NCBI GenBank assembly: GCA_938028725.1
Contig: CALIMH010000010.1
Coordinates: forward strand, 1 to 64,000
Source: an uncultured Anaerolineae bacterium
Lineage (GTDB): Bacteria > Chloroflexota > Anaerolineae > J036 > Brachytrichaceae
Length of the DNA: 64,000 bases
Reading direction: 5' to 3'
Position numbers and translations under genes: made by a program. This document shows positions 49,476-60,594 of the stretch, one piece after another. Position 1 is the first letter of the stretch, and every line of letters starts with the position of its first letter. The notes beneath the pieces are model-generated. The model was not told the DNA's origin. It was given only the letters and a program-made list of their open reading frames with translations, and did not search any database.

Positions 49476-50735
49476 GCGCTGCACGGTTTGACGGATCAGG
49501 CGGATGGCTGCACGGATGTGTGGGTCTTCTGTCAGCGCGTAGCGCCACCACGGCAGCGCGATGGTGAAATTAGGCTGCACGCCGATGTTTTCCAATGGCT
49601 TGCCGCTGGGCGAGCGATAGTGGCCGACAGCCAGCCACAGCAGCGAACCATCCGCGAGGCGAAAGTCGCGCACCATCTCGACGTTGCCGGCAGTGGGGGT
49701 GCCCACCAAGTGGGCACGTCGGTGCCATTGCATGTTCAACGCAAACAACTCCCCGGCGCTTTGCGTGGTCTCGCTGATGAGCACGACAACCGGCATGTCG
49801 GCCAGTTCGGGGATCACTTTGTTCTGGGGCACGCTGTAGTGGATGGTGCGGTTGTTCCGCAGCAGATACGTGCCGGCGCTACCCCCGTCGAGGAAGAGGG
49901 CGAGCGTTTCCAGCATTTGGCCGATTACACCGCCGTCGTTGGCGCGCACGTCCACAATCAGCCCTTGTAGATGGTGGCGCAGCAATTGCCGTAAAGCGTC
50001 ACGCGCTGCTAACGCAGTGGAGAACGACATAAAGTCGTAGATGGCCAAGTAGCCAATGCCGGGCTCGATCAACTGGGCGTGCGTAGGAATAGGGAGGCGG
50101 CCAGCATGAAACACCTCGCGCTCAAGCACAACGGTGCGCGTGAGGCCGCTAGGCGCACGCACAGTCAACACCATTTGGCCTGCACCGCCGAAGAGCAGCC
50201 GCGAGGTCGCCACACCCTCGCGCAGGACAAGCCCATTCACCGCAATGATGCAGTCGCGAGGGCGTACCACCTGCGCTGTGGAGGTGTTGGGGATAGTCTG
50301 CAGCACCAGCACGCAGTGATCGGGCATTTGGCGCAGGTTGGCGGCAAGCCCAAACACCTGTGGGCCCATGCTGCCTACACTTTGGCTTTGCACGGCGCGG
50401 GCTTGGCGCGGTGGCAGGAAGGCGGAGTGGTCATCTGCCAGCGCGCCCACCAGCTCCCGCATCACGGCGTAGAACGCCTCCGCGGTCGCGGCTGTCTTTG
50501 CTTGTTCGAGCAAGCGCTCCCGCTGAGGCTCAAGCGCGCGCTTGGCCGTGGTGGGTTCAATGTAGTGCTCCCTGATGATGGACCAGGTCTGCTCAAACAC
50601 GCGTTGCGCCAGCTCTTTGCTGAACATCGGCATGTCGCCGAAGTCCTGTGCTTGAGCAGGTTTTGCATGGCTTGCAACGCAAGCAGCGACGCAAAGCACG
50701 ATGAGGCTTCGTCGAAGACAACGATGTTGGCTCAC
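49461..50735 (-). CDS. Exported S41-family peptidase
   Basis: 424 aa from GTG 50735, overlapping the M50 gene stop by 4 bp. Signal peptide at residues 1-~29 (cut near AQAQDF). N-terminal helical cap (DDHSAFLPP segment), a PDZ-like part (~120-190, VVRPRDCIIAVNGLVLREG), then the tail-specific-protease core with the nucleophile Ser in SETTQSAGELFA. Where CtpA-type enzymes carry the general-base Lys, the sequence reads VGTPTAGNVE, so it probably uses the His/Ser arrangement of tricorn-like S41 members. Translational coupling to an M50 protease suggests that they act on shared envelope substrates. Confidence 0.87.
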   Translation of the reverse strand: MSQHRCLRRSLIVLCVAACVASHAKPAQAQDFGDMPMFSKELAQRVFEQTWSIIREHYIEPTTAKRALEPQRERLLEQAKTAATAEAFYAVMRELVGALADDHSAFLPPRQARAVQSQSVGSMGPQVFGLAANLRQMPDHCVLVLQTIPNTSTAQVVRPRDCIIAVNGLVLREGVATSRLLFGGAGQMVLTVRAPSGLTRTVVLEREVFHAGRLPIPTHAQLIEPGIGYLAIYDFMSFSTALAARDALRQLLRHHLQGLIVDVRANDGGVIGQMLETLALFLDGGSAGTYLLRNNRTIHYSVPQNKVIPELADMPVVVLISETTQSAGELFALNMQWHRRAHLVGTPTAGNVEMVRDFRLADGSLLWLAVGHYRSPSGKPLENIGVQPNFTIALPWWRYALTEDPHIRAAIRLIRQTVQRSPAE

Positions 50736-51850
50736 AGAGGGCGCGCGGTGAAGAGTGAGAAGAACAGGAGTGTGGTGGCAATGAAGACCAGGCTGCGGCG
50801 CTTGTCGAGCGGTGTCAGCTCGTCAAGCGGCTGAGGCCGCTGCAGGCCACTGAACAGCGCAAAGAGCAGCCAGGTTAGCCATATGCTCGAGGTTGTCACG
50901 CCGAGCACCAACAGCGCCCCAAGCGTGAGATACCCCAGCAACGTGGCCCAGCGACGCCCTAGCGCAGCGTAGGCGATGTGGCCGCCGTCTAACTGGCCAA
51001 TGGGCAGCAAGTTGATCGCGGTGATCACCAGCCCAAATCGGGCAGCCAGCAACACGGGGTTCAACAGAATCCCGTAATCCAGCGCCTCGGGACGGAAGAG
51101 CGCGATCAGCGCAATCATCAGCCACGAGCGATTGTTGGGCGCTGGTGAGGAGGCAAGTTCGCTTTGGAGCAGGCCAACCACAAATAGCGGTATTGCTACC
51201 GCCAAGCCCGCCAATGGCCCACCGATGCCCACGTCGAAGAGCGCGCGCTTGTTCTCGACAGCGCCGCGCATCTGAATGAATGCGCCCAGTGTGCCCAGTG
51301 TGCCTGGCAGCGGCAGGGGGATGAAATAGGGCAAGCTGACCGGCAGGTTGTGCCTGCGCGCCTGTATGTAGTGTCCAAGCTCATGCACGCCCAGGATGGA
51401 CAATAGGGTCAGCGAAAACGGCACGCCGTTGGCCAGCAGGTCGCCCAGCGTGGGCCGGAAATTGGCGCTCAGCGCGCTTGCAAATAAGCCGCCGAAGAGC
51501 ACTGTGGAGGCGATGGTGGCCAGCAGCAAAGCGATATGGACGATTGGTCTTTGGCGCAGCGGAGCTTCCAGCCGCCCTTTGACTGCAACCACTACATCGC
51601 GGTGTGAGCCTTCCTCCTCCCGTAGCAGGGGCACGTAGCCAAGCCCAGCGAAATGGTGCTTCAAGCGTGCAAACGCCTCTTCGGCGCTCACGCGCAGCCT
51701 GCCGACGAAGGTCAGCATTGTGCCGGCGTGTTGCGTGTCTGCTTCTTCAATGTTCAGCACTTCGGCAGTGTAGGCTCGCAGCATCAACGCCTCGTTGCGC
51801 GTGCTCAAGTTGATGCTTTGGGTGTCTGCCGACTCGAGCAAGTCAGCCAT
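50732..51850 (-). CDS. M50 site-2 protease-like membrane metallopeptidase
   Basis: 372 aa from ATG 51850; the frame is open into the cca gene but the added residues show no family character. A soluble N-terminal domain (~1-115) precedes six to seven helices. The zinc motif HELGH lies in LGVHELGHYIQARRH and the third ligand in NLLPIGQLDGGHIAY, as in site-2 proteases that cut within the membrane. It resembles EGY1/S2P-like plant and cyanobacterial proteins with an N-terminal soluble part. Start and cca stop are 58 bp apart; the S41 gene overlaps its stop (GTGA). Probable role: regulated intramembrane proteolysis. Confidence 0.9.
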   Translation of the reverse strand: MADLLESADTQSINLSTRNEALMLRAYTAEVLNIEEADTQHAGTMLTFVGRLRVSAEEAFARLKHHFAGLGYVPLLREEEGSHRDVVVAVKGRLEAPLRQRPIVHIALLLATIASTVLFGGLFASALSANFRPTLGDLLANGVPFSLTLLSILGVHELGHYIQARRHNLPVSLPYFIPLPLPGTLGTLGAFIQMRGAVENKRALFDVGIGGPLAGLAVAIPLFVVGLLQSELASSPAPNNRSWLMIALIALFRPEALDYGILLNPVLLAARFGLVITAINLLPIGQLDGGHIAYAALGRRWATLLGYLTLGALLVLGVTTSSIWLTWLLFALFSGLQRPQPLDELTPLDKRRSLVFIATTLLFFSLFTARPL

Positions 51851-51908
51851 GGTTGTATGGGAGTCTACTGCAAACCACTTGCCAGCACTGAACGTTGTTG
51901 CGCGGGAT

Positions 51909-53198
51909 TCAGGTAGCGCCGGCTGCGCCGCCTCCGGCGCGCAGCTCGGCGCACAAGCGATCCAGCAGCGCACGCTCCTCATCAGCGGAGCGCACTCGGC
52001 CGTCCAACCAAGCATTGCGCAGGCGTTGCAGGATGTGGGTGTAGTGCGGGCCAGGTGGCAAGCCGCGCGCTTGTAAGTCTTTGCCGCTGGTGAACGGCTG
52101 TGTCTTGCGCCAAACGTGACACTCCCGCCAGTAAGCTTCCCGCTTATGGGGGTGGCTTTCCATGAGCCAAGCGAGCAGCAGCGCCAACTCGCTGAAATCG
52201 CGCAACAGGGCCGATTGCCGGCTTGGTGGCGCCTCGAATAGTCGGGCGCTCATCGTGCTGAGCACGCCCAACGCGATCAGCGCGTCGCGCAAAGCGTGTG
52301 TGAACGGCAGCCACTCGACCCACCGACTCACGCCGAGTTGCCCGGTGTTCCAGCACAGCACTGCCCACCCCACGGCGTGCACCAGCTCCAGCCCATTTGG
52401 CAGCAGCGCGTTCAGGTCCCAAGTGTTGCTGTGCAGGCGCTCGCGCGCGAGCTGGAAGCGTTGGGTGATCTGTGCTTCTTCGGGTGCAGGGACGCCGACG
52501 GCTTGAAAGGCGCTCCAGCGCTTCAATTGGATGAGCGCTCGGTCTGGGTGGCGATCGGCAAAGATGAGTTCCAGGTCGTATTTCATGCGTTCGCCGCTGA
52601 GCGCCCGTAAGAAAGGCAGGCCGCTGGGAACAAGCGCTTCAGTCTCCGGCGCGAATTGGAAGCTGAGGCGCGCGGCGTAACGCGCGCCGCGCAGCAGACG
52701 GGTAGGGTCGTCTATAAAGCTGCGTGGGTGCAGCGCGCGTAGTACGCGCGCCTGCAAGTCGGCTTGGCCGTTCAGCGGGTCGAGCAGTGCGCCATCGCGC
52801 AGCCGCAGCGCCATGGCGTTGATAGTGTAGTCGCGGCGGCGGAGGTCGGTGAGGATGTCGCATGGCGCCACCTCTGGCAGCGCTGCGGGGCGGGGATAGT
52901 GCTCGCACCGCGCCATCACGATGTCCACCGCTTGGTCGGCGTAGCGCCAGGTGGCAGAGCCAAACCTGGGGTAGGTGATCACGCTGCCGCCATGAGACGC
53001 GGCGAGGGATTGGGCGAAAGCGAGTGCGTCGTCCTCCACTACGAAGTCCAGGTCGTCAATGGTTGTCTCGTCGAGCAGCCAATCACGCACTGCTCCGCCG
53101 ACGAGATACGCCTCGCTATGGCGTGCGCGAGCCGTTGCGCCGATTTGTTGATAAATCTCCCGCTGTGTGGGCGTCAGCTTGGAGAGCAGGCTGTGCAT
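51909..53198 (-). CDS. cca: CCA tRNA nucleotidyltransferase / poly(A) polymerase-like
   Basis: 429-aa class II nucleotidyltransferase. Head domain: YLVGGAVRDWLLDE and the catalytic carboxylates DDLDFVVEDD, then DLRRRDYTINAMALRL and DDPTRLLRGARYAARLSF, the neck motif shared by CCA-adding enzymes and bacterial poly(A) polymerases. The C-terminal body is helical and lacks an HD-phosphohydrolase motif. It adds or repairs the 3' CCA end of tRNAs; CC- or A-adding specialisation cannot be excluded. The vanW stop lies 21 bp upstream. Confidence 0.92.
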   Translation of the reverse strand: MHSLLSKLTPTQREIYQQIGATARARHSEAYLVGGAVRDWLLDETTIDDLDFVVEDDALAFAQSLAASHGGSVITYPRFGSATWRYADQAVDIVMARCEHYPRPAALPEVAPCDILTDLRRRDYTINAMALRLRDGALLDPLNGQADLQARVLRALHPRSFIDDPTRLLRGARYAARLSFQFAPETEALVPSGLPFLRALSGERMKYDLELIFADRHPDRALIQLKRWSAFQAVGVPAPEEAQITQRFQLARERLHSNTWDLNALLPNGLELVHAVGWAVLCWNTGQLGVSRWVEWLPFTHALRDALIALGVLSTMSARLFEAPPSRQSALLRDFSELALLLAWLMESHPHKREAYWRECHVWRKTQPFTSGKDLQARGLPPGPHYTHILQRLRNAWLDGRVRSADEERALLDRLCAELRAGGGAAGAT

Positions 53199-53219
53199 GG
53201 GTGAGGTAGGTATGCAGAG

Positions 53220-55109
53220 TCAGGGCGTGGGTGCTGATTTGACAATTGCGCCTGGCGGGGGCTTGAAGCCCTCGCCATAGTGAAACACATTTTGCCACGG
53301 CACATAGCGGCTCACCACGCGCTCGTTGATCAGCACTTCACCGTTGCGGATCACCTGGCGCGTGAATGAAGCGGTCGCGCCGTCCACAGCGAACTCCACC
53401 TGCTTGGCCTTGCCGGGCGGCACTTTCTTCTCTGGGTCTGGCTCGTATACATCTGGGCCATGCGGCACGATCTCGCTGAGCGTGGCATTGCTGATGATCA
53501 CCTGGCGGTTGTCCGGCGTGCCGTACAGGCGGAAGGTGAGCGTCGCTTGGCTTTGGTTGAACTGCGTCTCGATCAAGAGGTATGCTGGGGTGTCGTTGCG
53601 GAACTTGAGGTCAGCCCAAGGCGTGAACACTGCCGCGTCGAAGCCCGGCCCCATCCCACGCTCGTAGTAGCTGACGCGATAGCCATGTGGATGGCGCTCC
53701 ACGATCGGCAGGCCGGCGCGCAGCGCCGCCTGATACATCGTGGTGGACACCTGACACACGCCGCCGCCGATACCCTTCACCGTTCGGTCGCCGACAATGA
53801 TCAAGCCCTCGGTGAAGCCCGATGCCTCGGTCACGTCGCCGAGCACGTCGTTGAATGAGAACACGCTGCCCGGCGGGATCAGCACGCCGTGGAATCGCTC
53901 GGCAGCGACGCGGATGTTGTTGAGTCGTGCTGCGCTTGATCCGCGGAAGTAAGTGGTTGCCTGGGTGATCAGCGTCGTAATACCCAGCGCTTGCGCTGTG
54001 GCTTGTGATGTGACCGGCGGGTTGGCCCGATTCACCACTACCATCGCCAGCCGCTGGTCGGCGCTGCGAATGGCGGCCTCGAGCGCGTCCAGCGTGGCTT
54101 CGACGTTCAGCTCTCGGCGCTCACGGTGGGGGGCAAGCAGGTTCAGCTGCTGGGTCTTTGGGTTGAACGTGAAGCGCGCGTTTTGTCCGGGCTGTTCCAC
54201 GCTGCGGGCCAACGGCAACACCAATGGCCGGAGCTGTTCGCGCAACACGCGCACGTTGAGCTGGGGGCGGCCATCTGCGGTTGTGCGCTCGATCAGGATG
54301 AAATTGGGCAGGTCGGTGGCGCGAATGCGAAAAGCCTCGACTGCTTCCAACGGATTGCCTTGCGCGTCCCAACGCGGCAGCATCACAATGACGTCGCTCC
54401 GTAGCATGGTGCGCAGTGTTTGTTCGGCCTCGTCCACGCGGAGGAGTGCCGGGGCGATCAGACGATGGGGCAGTTCGAGTTCGGCGGGCTGGCCACGCAA
54501 CAGCGCCGTGCGCACCAGCTGCACTGCTGACTCCTCGTCCAAATCCAGGCCAGTCTGGGCTGGGCGGCTCTGCACTTGGTTGCCCGCGATGGTAAGCTCC
54601 GCGTCCAGGGCGGGTTGCTCGACTTGCTGGGCGATGTGCTGAATGGCGCGGCGGATCGCGTTTTCATCCAGCAGCACCACAGGCGCGACCTCGGCGCCAC
54701 GCCACCAGATCACCAGCCGGTCGCGCGCCTGGTTCAACCAGTTGCCTTCGCGGCCTGTTTGCAGTGCTATGCGGGTGGTCTCTGCAGGATCGAGACTTGC
54801 GCCCAGCTCAGCGGGGCGGTAGGTGAACACGCGCTCCCCAACGCGCAGCTTGACAGAAGGTGAGATGTAAAACTGCTTGTGCGATTGAGCGATGAAGAAA
54901 ATCTCCTCTGGGTACATGCCGCCGAGGTCGGTGCCGCGCATGCGCACGCCGGGGAAGGCGCGCCCGTCGTGAGCGAAGTGGTAATACAGCAACAAGCCGG
55001 CAATGCACAAGGCGCCCACCAACGCCATGGAGAGCAGCATGTTCAGAGGCCGAAAGATCGCGCGCAGCACGCTCAGTTGCCTCCGGCGCGCTGTTGGATG
55101 CGCGCCCAC
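53220..55109 (-). CDS. VanW family cell-wall-associated protein
   Basis: 629 aa from GTG 55109; GTG 55070 (616 aa), just after the glnS stop, is an equally good start. Basic N-terminus, then a signal-anchor helix at about residues 24-44. Two peptidoglycan-binding-like repeats ([13 protein letters not shown] near 53, further repeat to ~300) precede the VanW domain (~400-540): [36 protein letters not shown] and [15 protein letters not shown]5-like C-terminal segment ends the protein. Such YoaR/VanW proteins occur widely in Gram-positives and Chloroflexota and are linked to the wall, but their activity is not established. It overlaps glnS by 37 bp if the first start is used. Confidence 0.88.
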   Translation of the reverse strand: MGAHPTARRRQLSVLRAIFRPLNMLLSMALVGALCIAGLLLYYHFAHDGRAFPGVRMRGTDLGGMYPEEIFFIAQSHKQFYISPSVKLRVGERVFTYRPAELGASLDPAETTRIALQTGREGNWLNQARDRLVIWWRGAEVAPVVLLDENAIRRAIQHIAQQVEQPALDAELTIAGNQVQSRPAQTGLDLDEESAVQLVRTALLRGQPAELELPHRLIAPALLRVDEAEQTLRTMLRSDVIVMLPRWDAQGNPLEAVEAFRIRATDLPNFILIERTTADGRPQLNVRVLREQLRPLVLPLARSVEQPGQNARFTFNPKTQQLNLLAPHRERRELNVEATLDALEAAIRSADQRLAMVVVNRANPPVTSQATAQALGITTLITQATTYFRGSSAARLNNIRVAAERFHGVLIPPGSVFSFNDVLGDVTEASGFTEGLIIVGDRTVKGIGGGVCQVSTTMYQAALRAGLPIVERHPHGYRVSYYERGMGPGFDAAVFTPWADLKFRNDTPAYLLIETQFNQSQATLTFRLYGTPDNRQVIISNATLSEIVPHGPDVYEPDPEKKVPPGKAKQVEFAVDGATASFTRQVIRNGEVLINERVVSRYVPWQNVFHYGEGFKPPPGAIVKSAPTP

Positions 55110-56770
55110 TCATCCTTGAGCGACACTGCGCGGTTGAACACCAGCCGCTGCGCGCTCGAATCCGGGTCCACTACGAAGTAGCCAAGTCGCTCGAACTGAT
55201 AATGCTTCCCGACAGGCGCGCCACGCACTGATGGCTCAGCGTAAGCTTGGAGCACCTGCAGCGAGTTCGGGTTGATCACGTCGAGGAAGCTGCGGCCTTC
55301 TGGCAAGTTGTCAGGGTTGGGCACGGTGAACAGGTGGTCGTATAAGCGCACTTCGCAGGGCAGAGCGTGTTCGGCGCTCACCCAGTGAATCGTGGCTTTC
55401 ACCTTGCGGCCGTCGGGCGCATTGCCACCGCGGGTGGTGGGGTCGTAGGTGCAGTGAAGCAGAGTGATGTTGCCGTCCGCGTCCTTCACCACCTCCTCGC
55501 ACTTGAGGAAGTAGGCGTAACGTAGCCGCACCTCGCGCCCAGGCGACAGGCGGTAAAACTTGGGATGCGGCTGCTCCATGAAGTCCTCCTGCTCGATGTA
55601 CAGCTCGCGGCTGAACGGCACCTGGCGGACGCCGGCGGAGGGGTCTTCAGGATTGTTGAGCGCCTCGAGCCATTCCACTTTGCCGGGGGGGTAGTTCTCA
55701 ATGACCACTTTGAGGGGGCGCAGCACAGCCATAACGCGCGGCGCTGTTTTGTTCAGCTCATCCCGAAGGCTATGTTCCAACATGGCGATGTCCACAACGC
55801 TGTCCGCCTTAGCGACGCCTATGCTGGCGCAGAAGTGGCGGATAGCTGTGGGGGTGTAGCCGCGGCGGCGCAGCCCGCGCAAGGTGGGCAGGCGGGGGTC
55901 GTCCCAGCCACGCACGTAGCCGCCCTCCACCAGTTGCAGAAGTTTGCGCTTGCTCAGCACGGTGTAGGTCAGGTTAAGTCGGGCGAACTCGATTTGACGC
56001 GAGGGGAAGATCTCCAGCTCGCGGATGAACCACTCGTATAGCGGGCGGTGAATCTCGTATTCCAGCGAGCAGAGCGAATGGGTGATGCCCTCGATGCTGT
56101 CGCTTTGGCCGTGCGCGAAGTCGTACAGTGGATAGATGCACCACTGCTTGCCGGTGCGGTGATGCTCGGCATAGAGGATGCGATACATGACCGGATCGCG
56201 CATCACCAGGTTGGGCGATGCCATGTCGATTTTGGCGCGCAGTGTGCGGCTGCCCTCTGGAAACTCGCCTGCTCGCATGCGCTGGAACAGGTCCAGATTC
56301 TCCTCCACGCTGCGGTTGCGCCAGGGGCTCTCGCGCCCTGGCTCTGTCAACGTGCCGCGATACTCGCGGATTTGCTCCGGCGACAGGTCGCAGACGTAAG
56401 CCTTGCCCTTCTTGATGAGCTTGATGGCGTACTCATAGAGCGTCTCAAAGTAATCTGAGGCGTAGCACAACTTGCCCCAACGGAAGCCCAGCCATTGCAC
56501 GTCCTCGATGATGGCGTCCACGTATTCTTGTTCTTCTTTGACGGGGTTGGTGTCGTCGAAGCGCAAGTTGCATGTGCCACCGAATTCCTCAGCGATGCCG
56601 AAGTCAATCGCCATGGCTTTAGCATGGCCGATGTGCAGATAGCCGTTTGGCTCGGGTGGGAAGCGGGTGCGCACATACGTGTAGCGCCCGCTAGCCAAGT
56701 CCTCCCGAATTGCAGTGCGGATGAAATCAGAAGTGGTGGATGGCTTGGTGGTGATCTCTTCCGTCGTCAC
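55073..56770 (-). CDS. glnS: Glutaminyl-tRNA synthetase
   Basis: Class I synthetase charging tRNA-Gln directly; 565 aa from GTG 56770, 10 nt after the M16 peptidase stop. The frame is open 16 codons further but those overlap the upstream gene. HIGH signature in [17 protein letters not shown], the GlnRS-type [14 protein letters not shown] block, and the KMSKS-equivalent [16 protein letters not shown] are present; the C-terminal beta-barrel anticodon domain is complete. The GlnRS-specific [16 protein letters not shown] separates it from GluRS. Its presence means Gln-tRNA need not be made only by GatCAB. Confidence 0.96.
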   Translation of the reverse strand: MTTEEITTKPSTTSDFIRTAIREDLASGRYTYVRTRFPPEPNGYLHIGHAKAMAIDFGIAEEFGGTCNLRFDDTNPVKEEQEYVDAIIEDVQWLGFRWGKLCYASDYFETLYEYAIKLIKKGKAYVCDLSPEQIREYRGTLTEPGRESPWRNRSVEENLDLFQRMRAGEFPEGSRTLRAKIDMASPNLVMRDPVMYRILYAEHHRTGKQWCIYPLYDFAHGQSDSIEGITHSLCSLEYEIHRPLYEWFIRELEIFPSRQIEFARLNLTYTVLSKRKLLQLVEGGYVRGWDDPRLPTLRGLRRRGYTPTAIRHFCASIGVAKADSVVDIAMLEHSLRDELNKTAPRVMAVLRPLKVVIENYPPGKVEWLEALNNPEDPSAGVRQVPFSRELYIEQEDFMEQPHPKFYRLSPGREVRLRYAYFLKCEEVVKDADGNITLLHCTYDPTTRGGNAPDGRKVKATIHWVSAEHALPCEVRLYDHLFTVPNPDNLPEGRSFLDVINPNSLQVLQAYAEPSVRGAPVGKHYQFERLGYFVVDPDSSAQRLVFNRAVSLKDEWARIQQRAGGN

Positions 56771-56780
56771 GGTACGAAGT

Positions 56781-59705
56781 TTACAGCACTGGGGTGACCT
56801 GCATGGGTGGGAGGCCACCGGCTTGCTCGATGGCTTGTTGTGAACCCATCACCACCACGTGGCCGTGTGCAGTGATGGCGTCGGCTGCTTCGGCGAAGTG
56901 CGCGAAGTCCTGCGGTGTGGTGGCGAGCACCTCATCGCGGAGTTGTTGGCGCACGTCGTCGCTCTCGCCCAGCAGCCAGCGCACCATCGCGGTGTAGCCT
57001 TTGGCGTCTGGCAGCATGTAAGCGTCCATGTCGCCGATCACGCCGATGATCGTGCGCTCGACCTCGCGCTGGTCGGGCTGATGCTGGCGTAGGTATGCGC
57101 CGACGCCGTCGTAATGTGCCAATGTCTCTGCCAGGTTGGGGTCGCGGTATGAGAGGTAACTGAACATGCCGCTGCGGACGTCGAGCGCGCAAAAGCCGCC
57201 GTAAGCCCCGCCCTGCATTCGGACGCGCTCCCACAAGTAGCCGGTGTTGAGCCAGTTTTGAATGGCGAGCCATGAGCCGTGCAGCTTGAACCCCAGCGCG
57301 TAGAGGTTGGCGCCCTTGCCCACATAGTTCACCTGCGCCGGCACGGTGAGCGCTTCGTTGACAGGGAAGTCGCCGGCCTCCCAGACGGCAGAGGCGGATG
57401 CCGTGCCATTGGGCAGGGCTTGGGCGAAGTCCCAGAGTCGGTCGCGCAGCTTCTCCCAGTTCTTGGCGTCCACTGTCACGTTCATCACCAGCGCGTCGCG
57501 GCGGATCAGCGCGTCGCGCACGGCGCAGAGCTGTGCTAATACGCCGTCCCAGTCGTGTTCGATGCGCTGGGCCAAGCTGCGCAGAAAGAAGAGCTGACTC
57601 ACGCCGCCTGTTTGTTCGCCGAACCAACCCAGGGGGCTGAAGTGGCTGCGTAGGCGCGTGTTCACATAGCTGTGGCCGGCGCTGGTCAGGCTGGCCTCGA
57701 TGCTTGCTTTGTTCTCCAGCACAAGCTGCTTGAAGCGCTCACGGTTATCCAGCTTGGCGGTGAGCAACACATCGCGCAGAATGTCGAGCAGGTCATCGAA
57801 CTGGCCGATGGTGCATTTGCCGTGCACCGTGAAGCGGCAGACATCGGGGCGGTCGGTGCGCGAGTGCGCGTTGATCAGGCCGGTGCTGATGCCGCCGGTC
57901 TTGCGGCCGATGCGGCGAATGACCTGGACGAAATCCTCCTTCTCGGTGCCCATCTGAAGCAGGGCGCGGCCGATCACACCCGCGAACGGCGCCAGATGCG
58001 CCGGCAGCCGGCGCAGGTCGAACACCAGGTCGAGATACACAATGCCGTTGGTGAACAGGTCGTGATACAACAAGGTCAGGCCGCCGCGCTCCACAGACTC
58101 GGTGGGGATGCTCTGCACTCGCCGCTCAAGGTCGCTGAGTGTGAGTGTCGGTATTTTGGCCAGGTCCTCTGGCTTATCCGGCGTGAGCTGACGCCGCTCC
58201 AGCTCCTGCGTCTCCTCGATGATGCGCTGCACGTCAGCGTCGCTCATAGCAGCGCGGGCCTGCGCTAGGCGCGCACGCTCGCGCTGCTCCAGCTCGGCGC
58301 TCAGGTTGGGGTCGGGCTGGAGGATGACGGTGGTGCGGTGGGGGTTCTCAACGAAGAAGCGGCGCAGCAAGTCGGTGAAGATCGGCTCGCCATTGGCGAT
58401 GCGGTCTTTGATCGCCTGAAGTGGCTGCTCGAACAAGAGCGGCGTTAACGGGTCGCCGCCATACGTCCAGGTGCGCAGCGCAGCAATCATGTAGGCGATG
58501 CCGCGCGGGAAGCTGCCGAAGTTGGCTTCGCGTAGGCGAAACTCCAGCGTGTTGACCGATGCCTCGATCTGGTCGGCGCTGAAGCCTTCACGGGCGAGCT
58601 GGGCGATGGTGTCGAGGATGAGCGCTTCCACCTTGTCCACGTTCTCCGGCGCGACGCCGCGCAGCCCCACGCTGAAGAACGCCTCGCGCACGTCACCCTC
58701 GATACCGCTGGCTGTGATGTTCTCGCCTAGGCCGCTGTCAATCAGCGCCTTGCGCAGCGGCGCGGCGGTGTTGCCCACCAACAGGTGATCGAGGATGTCC
58801 AGCGCCATGGTTAGCTCTGGGTCGGACTCTTCGGTGAGCAGCCAATTCACGGCAACCAAGCATTTGTTGGCGGCTTCGCCCTCGCCGGGCTGATAGCGCT
58901 CGACGACGCGGCGTGGTGCGGTGAAGCGGGGCTGTAACGGGATTTCCACCGCTAGGTCCACACGATCGAAGGCGCTGAGCCAGCTATCGAGATAGCGCAG
59001 GCGCTCATCGGGATCGTCATTGCCGTAAAAGAAGATGCGCGCGTTCGATGGGTGGTAGTAGCGCTGGTGGAAAGCCTTGAACTTCTCGTAGGTGAGGGAT
59101 GGGATCACTTGCGGATCACCGCCTGAGTCCATGCCATAGGGGGTGTCTGGCAAAAGGGTTTGTTGGATGACGCGCCCCAGCACGCTGTCCGGCGATGAGT
59201 AGGCCCCTTTCATCTCGTTGAAGACCACACCGCTGTATGCCAGCGGCTGGTCGGGGCTGTGAAGCTCATAATGCCATCCCTCCTGCATCAACGTCCACCG
59301 CGAGATGTTGGGGTAGAACACTGCATCGAGATACACGTCTATCAAGTTGTAAAGGTCTTTAGTGTTTTGGCTGGCAACTGGATAGATCGTGCGGTCAGGG
59401 TAGGTCATCGCGTTGAGAAAGGTGTTCAGCGAGCTTTTAGCCAGCTCGATGAATGGCTCTTTCACGGGATATTTGCGTGACCCACACAGTACGCTGTGCT
59501 CCAAAATGTGCGGCAGGCCGCTGCTGTCATCAGGCGGCGTGGTGAATGCAATGCCGAAAACTTTGTTCTCGTCGTCGGTGGTTAGCGACAGCAATTGTGC
59601 ACCGCTCTTGACGTGGCGATAGAGATAGGCTTTGGCGTTGATATCTGGCAGCGCTTGCTCGCGGATCAACTCGAAGCCGTACTTGACGGTCATGACGTGC
59701 AGCAT
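56781..59705 (-). CDS. M16 metallopeptidase, presequence-protease (PreP) type
   Basis: 974-aa insulinase-family zinc protease of the large, two-half clam-shell type that degrades short peptides. The inverted zinc motif HILEH is at residues 66-70 and the distal Glu ligand is in [12 protein letters not shown] about 95 residues later. The C-terminal half lacks the zinc motif, as expected for the non-catalytic half. The N-terminus has no signal peptide, so it is cytoplasmic. ATG 59705 and ATG 59693 are both possible starts. It heads the operon M16-glnS-vanW-cca-M50-S41. Confidence 0.93.
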   Translation of the reverse strand: MLHVMTVKYGFELIREQALPDINAKAYLYRHVKSGAQLLSLTTDDENKVFGIAFTTPPDDSSGLPHILEHSVLCGSRKYPVKEPFIELAKSSLNTFLNAMTYPDRTIYPVASQNTKDLYNLIDVYLDAVFYPNISRWTLMQEGWHYELHSPDQPLAYSGVVFNEMKGAYSSPDSVLGRVIQQTLLPDTPYGMDSGGDPQVIPSLTYEKFKAFHQRYYHPSNARIFFYGNDDPDERLRYLDSWLSAFDRVDLAVEIPLQPRFTAPRRVVERYQPGEGEAANKCLVAVNWLLTEESDPELTMALDILDHLLVGNTAAPLRKALIDSGLGENITASGIEGDVREAFFSVGLRGVAPENVDKVEALILDTIAQLAREGFSADQIEASVNTLEFRLREANFGSFPRGIAYMIAALRTWTYGGDPLTPLLFEQPLQAIKDRIANGEPIFTDLLRRFFVENPHRTTVILQPDPNLSAELEQRERARLAQARAAMSDADVQRIIEETQELERRQLTPDKPEDLAKIPTLTLSDLERRVQSIPTESVERGGLTLLYHDLFTNGIVYLDLVFDLRRLPAHLAPFAGVIGRALLQMGTEKEDFVQVIRRIGRKTGGISTGLINAHSRTDRPDVCRFTVHGKCTIGQFDDLLDILRDVLLTAKLDNRERFKQLVLENKASIEASLTSAGHSYVNTRLRSHFSPLGWFGEQTGGVSQLFFLRSLAQRIEHDWDGVLAQLCAVRDALIRRDALVMNVTVDAKNWEKLRDRLWDFAQALPNGTASASAVWEAGDFPVNEALTVPAQVNYVGKGANLYALGFKLHGSWLAIQNWLNTGYLWERVRMQGGAYGGFCALDVRSGMFSYLSYRDPNLAETLAHYDGVGAYLRQHQPDQREVERTIIGVIGDMDAYMLPDAKGYTAMVRWLLGESDDVRQQLRDEVLATTPQDFAHFAEAADAITAHGHVVVMGSQQAIEQAGGLPPMQVTPVL

Positions 59706-59850
59706 ACCATCAGCGCTCGAAAGCTTTTAACCTTGTCCATGTTTACTCACAAGAACGATGCCGGCCGTGTGGGTGTGCCCCTCAAACATGAATGGCGAGA
59801 GTAACGAGGGCCGGGCGGCGTCTCCCAGATTTGAAGGGCTGCAGCAGTAA

Positions 59851-59880
59851 GGTGGGTGAAAGCAATGGCCTTCGCCCACC
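59851..59880 (-). terminator. Hairpin after the thioredoxin-like gene, terminator candidate
   Basis: GGTGGGTG (59851-59858) pairs with CGCCCACC (59873-59880) with one G-T wobble and a 14-nt loop, 72 bp after the stop of the minus-strand thioredoxin-like gene. No clear T-run follows, so its role is uncertain. Confidence 0.25.
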
Positions 59881-59951
59881 CATTAAGTGATTGTTGTCTT
59901 TGGCAAGCCAGTGCGCAGGCTCAAAGTGTTGCGCGCTGCGCGGCAGCTGCT

Positions 59952-60377
59952 TCAGCGAGCGATGCGCAAAGCGGCCTCGATGTCGGCTTTGAGCTGCTCG
60001 TACGTCTGAATGCCGATGCGCGAGGCGACGATGTTGCCTCTCACGTCCACCACCACAAATTGCGGCTGGCCGACAAAGCGATATTTCTGCATGGCCTCGC
60101 GGTTTTGTGGCTCGTCAATGTTGAGTGTCAGGAAGGTCACTCGCCCTTGATATGCTTCAGCCAGCTTGTTTACCACCGGTTGCATCGCCATGCACGAACC
60201 ACACCAAGTAGCGTAGAAGTTCACGAAGAGCGGTTGCTCCGCACGGACCGATTGCGCTGCTGATACCTCGGCTGCCCCAGACGGACCAGGTGAGTTGACG
60301 GCGGACGGCGCGGCACAGCCCACTGTCACCAGCAATACACAAGTAATCAACCAACTTCTCATGCTTCGCTTGTTCAT
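59952..60377 (-). CDS. Thioredoxin-fold lipoprotein, WCGSC active site
   Basis: 141 aa. Signal peptide with lipobox-like TVGC (Cys21), a short linker, then a thioredoxin fold from about residue 48. Redox motif WCGSC (Cys59, Cys62) in FVNFYATWCGSCMAM, and the cis-proline segment GQPQFVVVD later. The Pro of the usual WCGPC is Ser. It would act outside the membrane as a thiol-disulfide reductase or oxidase. It is divergent from a gene with a c-type haem motif, so a ResA/CcmG-like role in keeping haem-binding cysteines reduced is possible by context. GGAGTGAG upstream of the ATG serves as Shine-Dalgarno, and TATAAA (60401-60406) is a candidate -10. Confidence 0.85.
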   Translation of the reverse strand: MNKRSMRSWLITCVLLVTVGCAAPSAVNSPGPSGAAEVSAAQSVRAEQPLFVNFYATWCGSCMAMQPVVNKLAEAYQGRVTFLTLNIDEPQNREAMQKYRFVGQPQFVVVDVRGNIVASRIGIQTYEQLKADIEAALRIAR

Positions 60378-60594
60378 GGCCTGCTCACTCCACAGACAGG
60401 TTTATAGCGTGCCTATCTGATGGCTGCGTGAGATTTTTTAGGATTAGTGAGCATTCAATGACATATCGTCACCACCCTCGCCTAGGCAATCAGGTCGCGC
60501 ACGCTACAATGGCGTCAATCGCGTCAGCAACGGAAAAGCAGCTACACTGAGCTTCACTGGGCCTCACTGCCTAAGTCAATCGCAGGGAGAAAGG

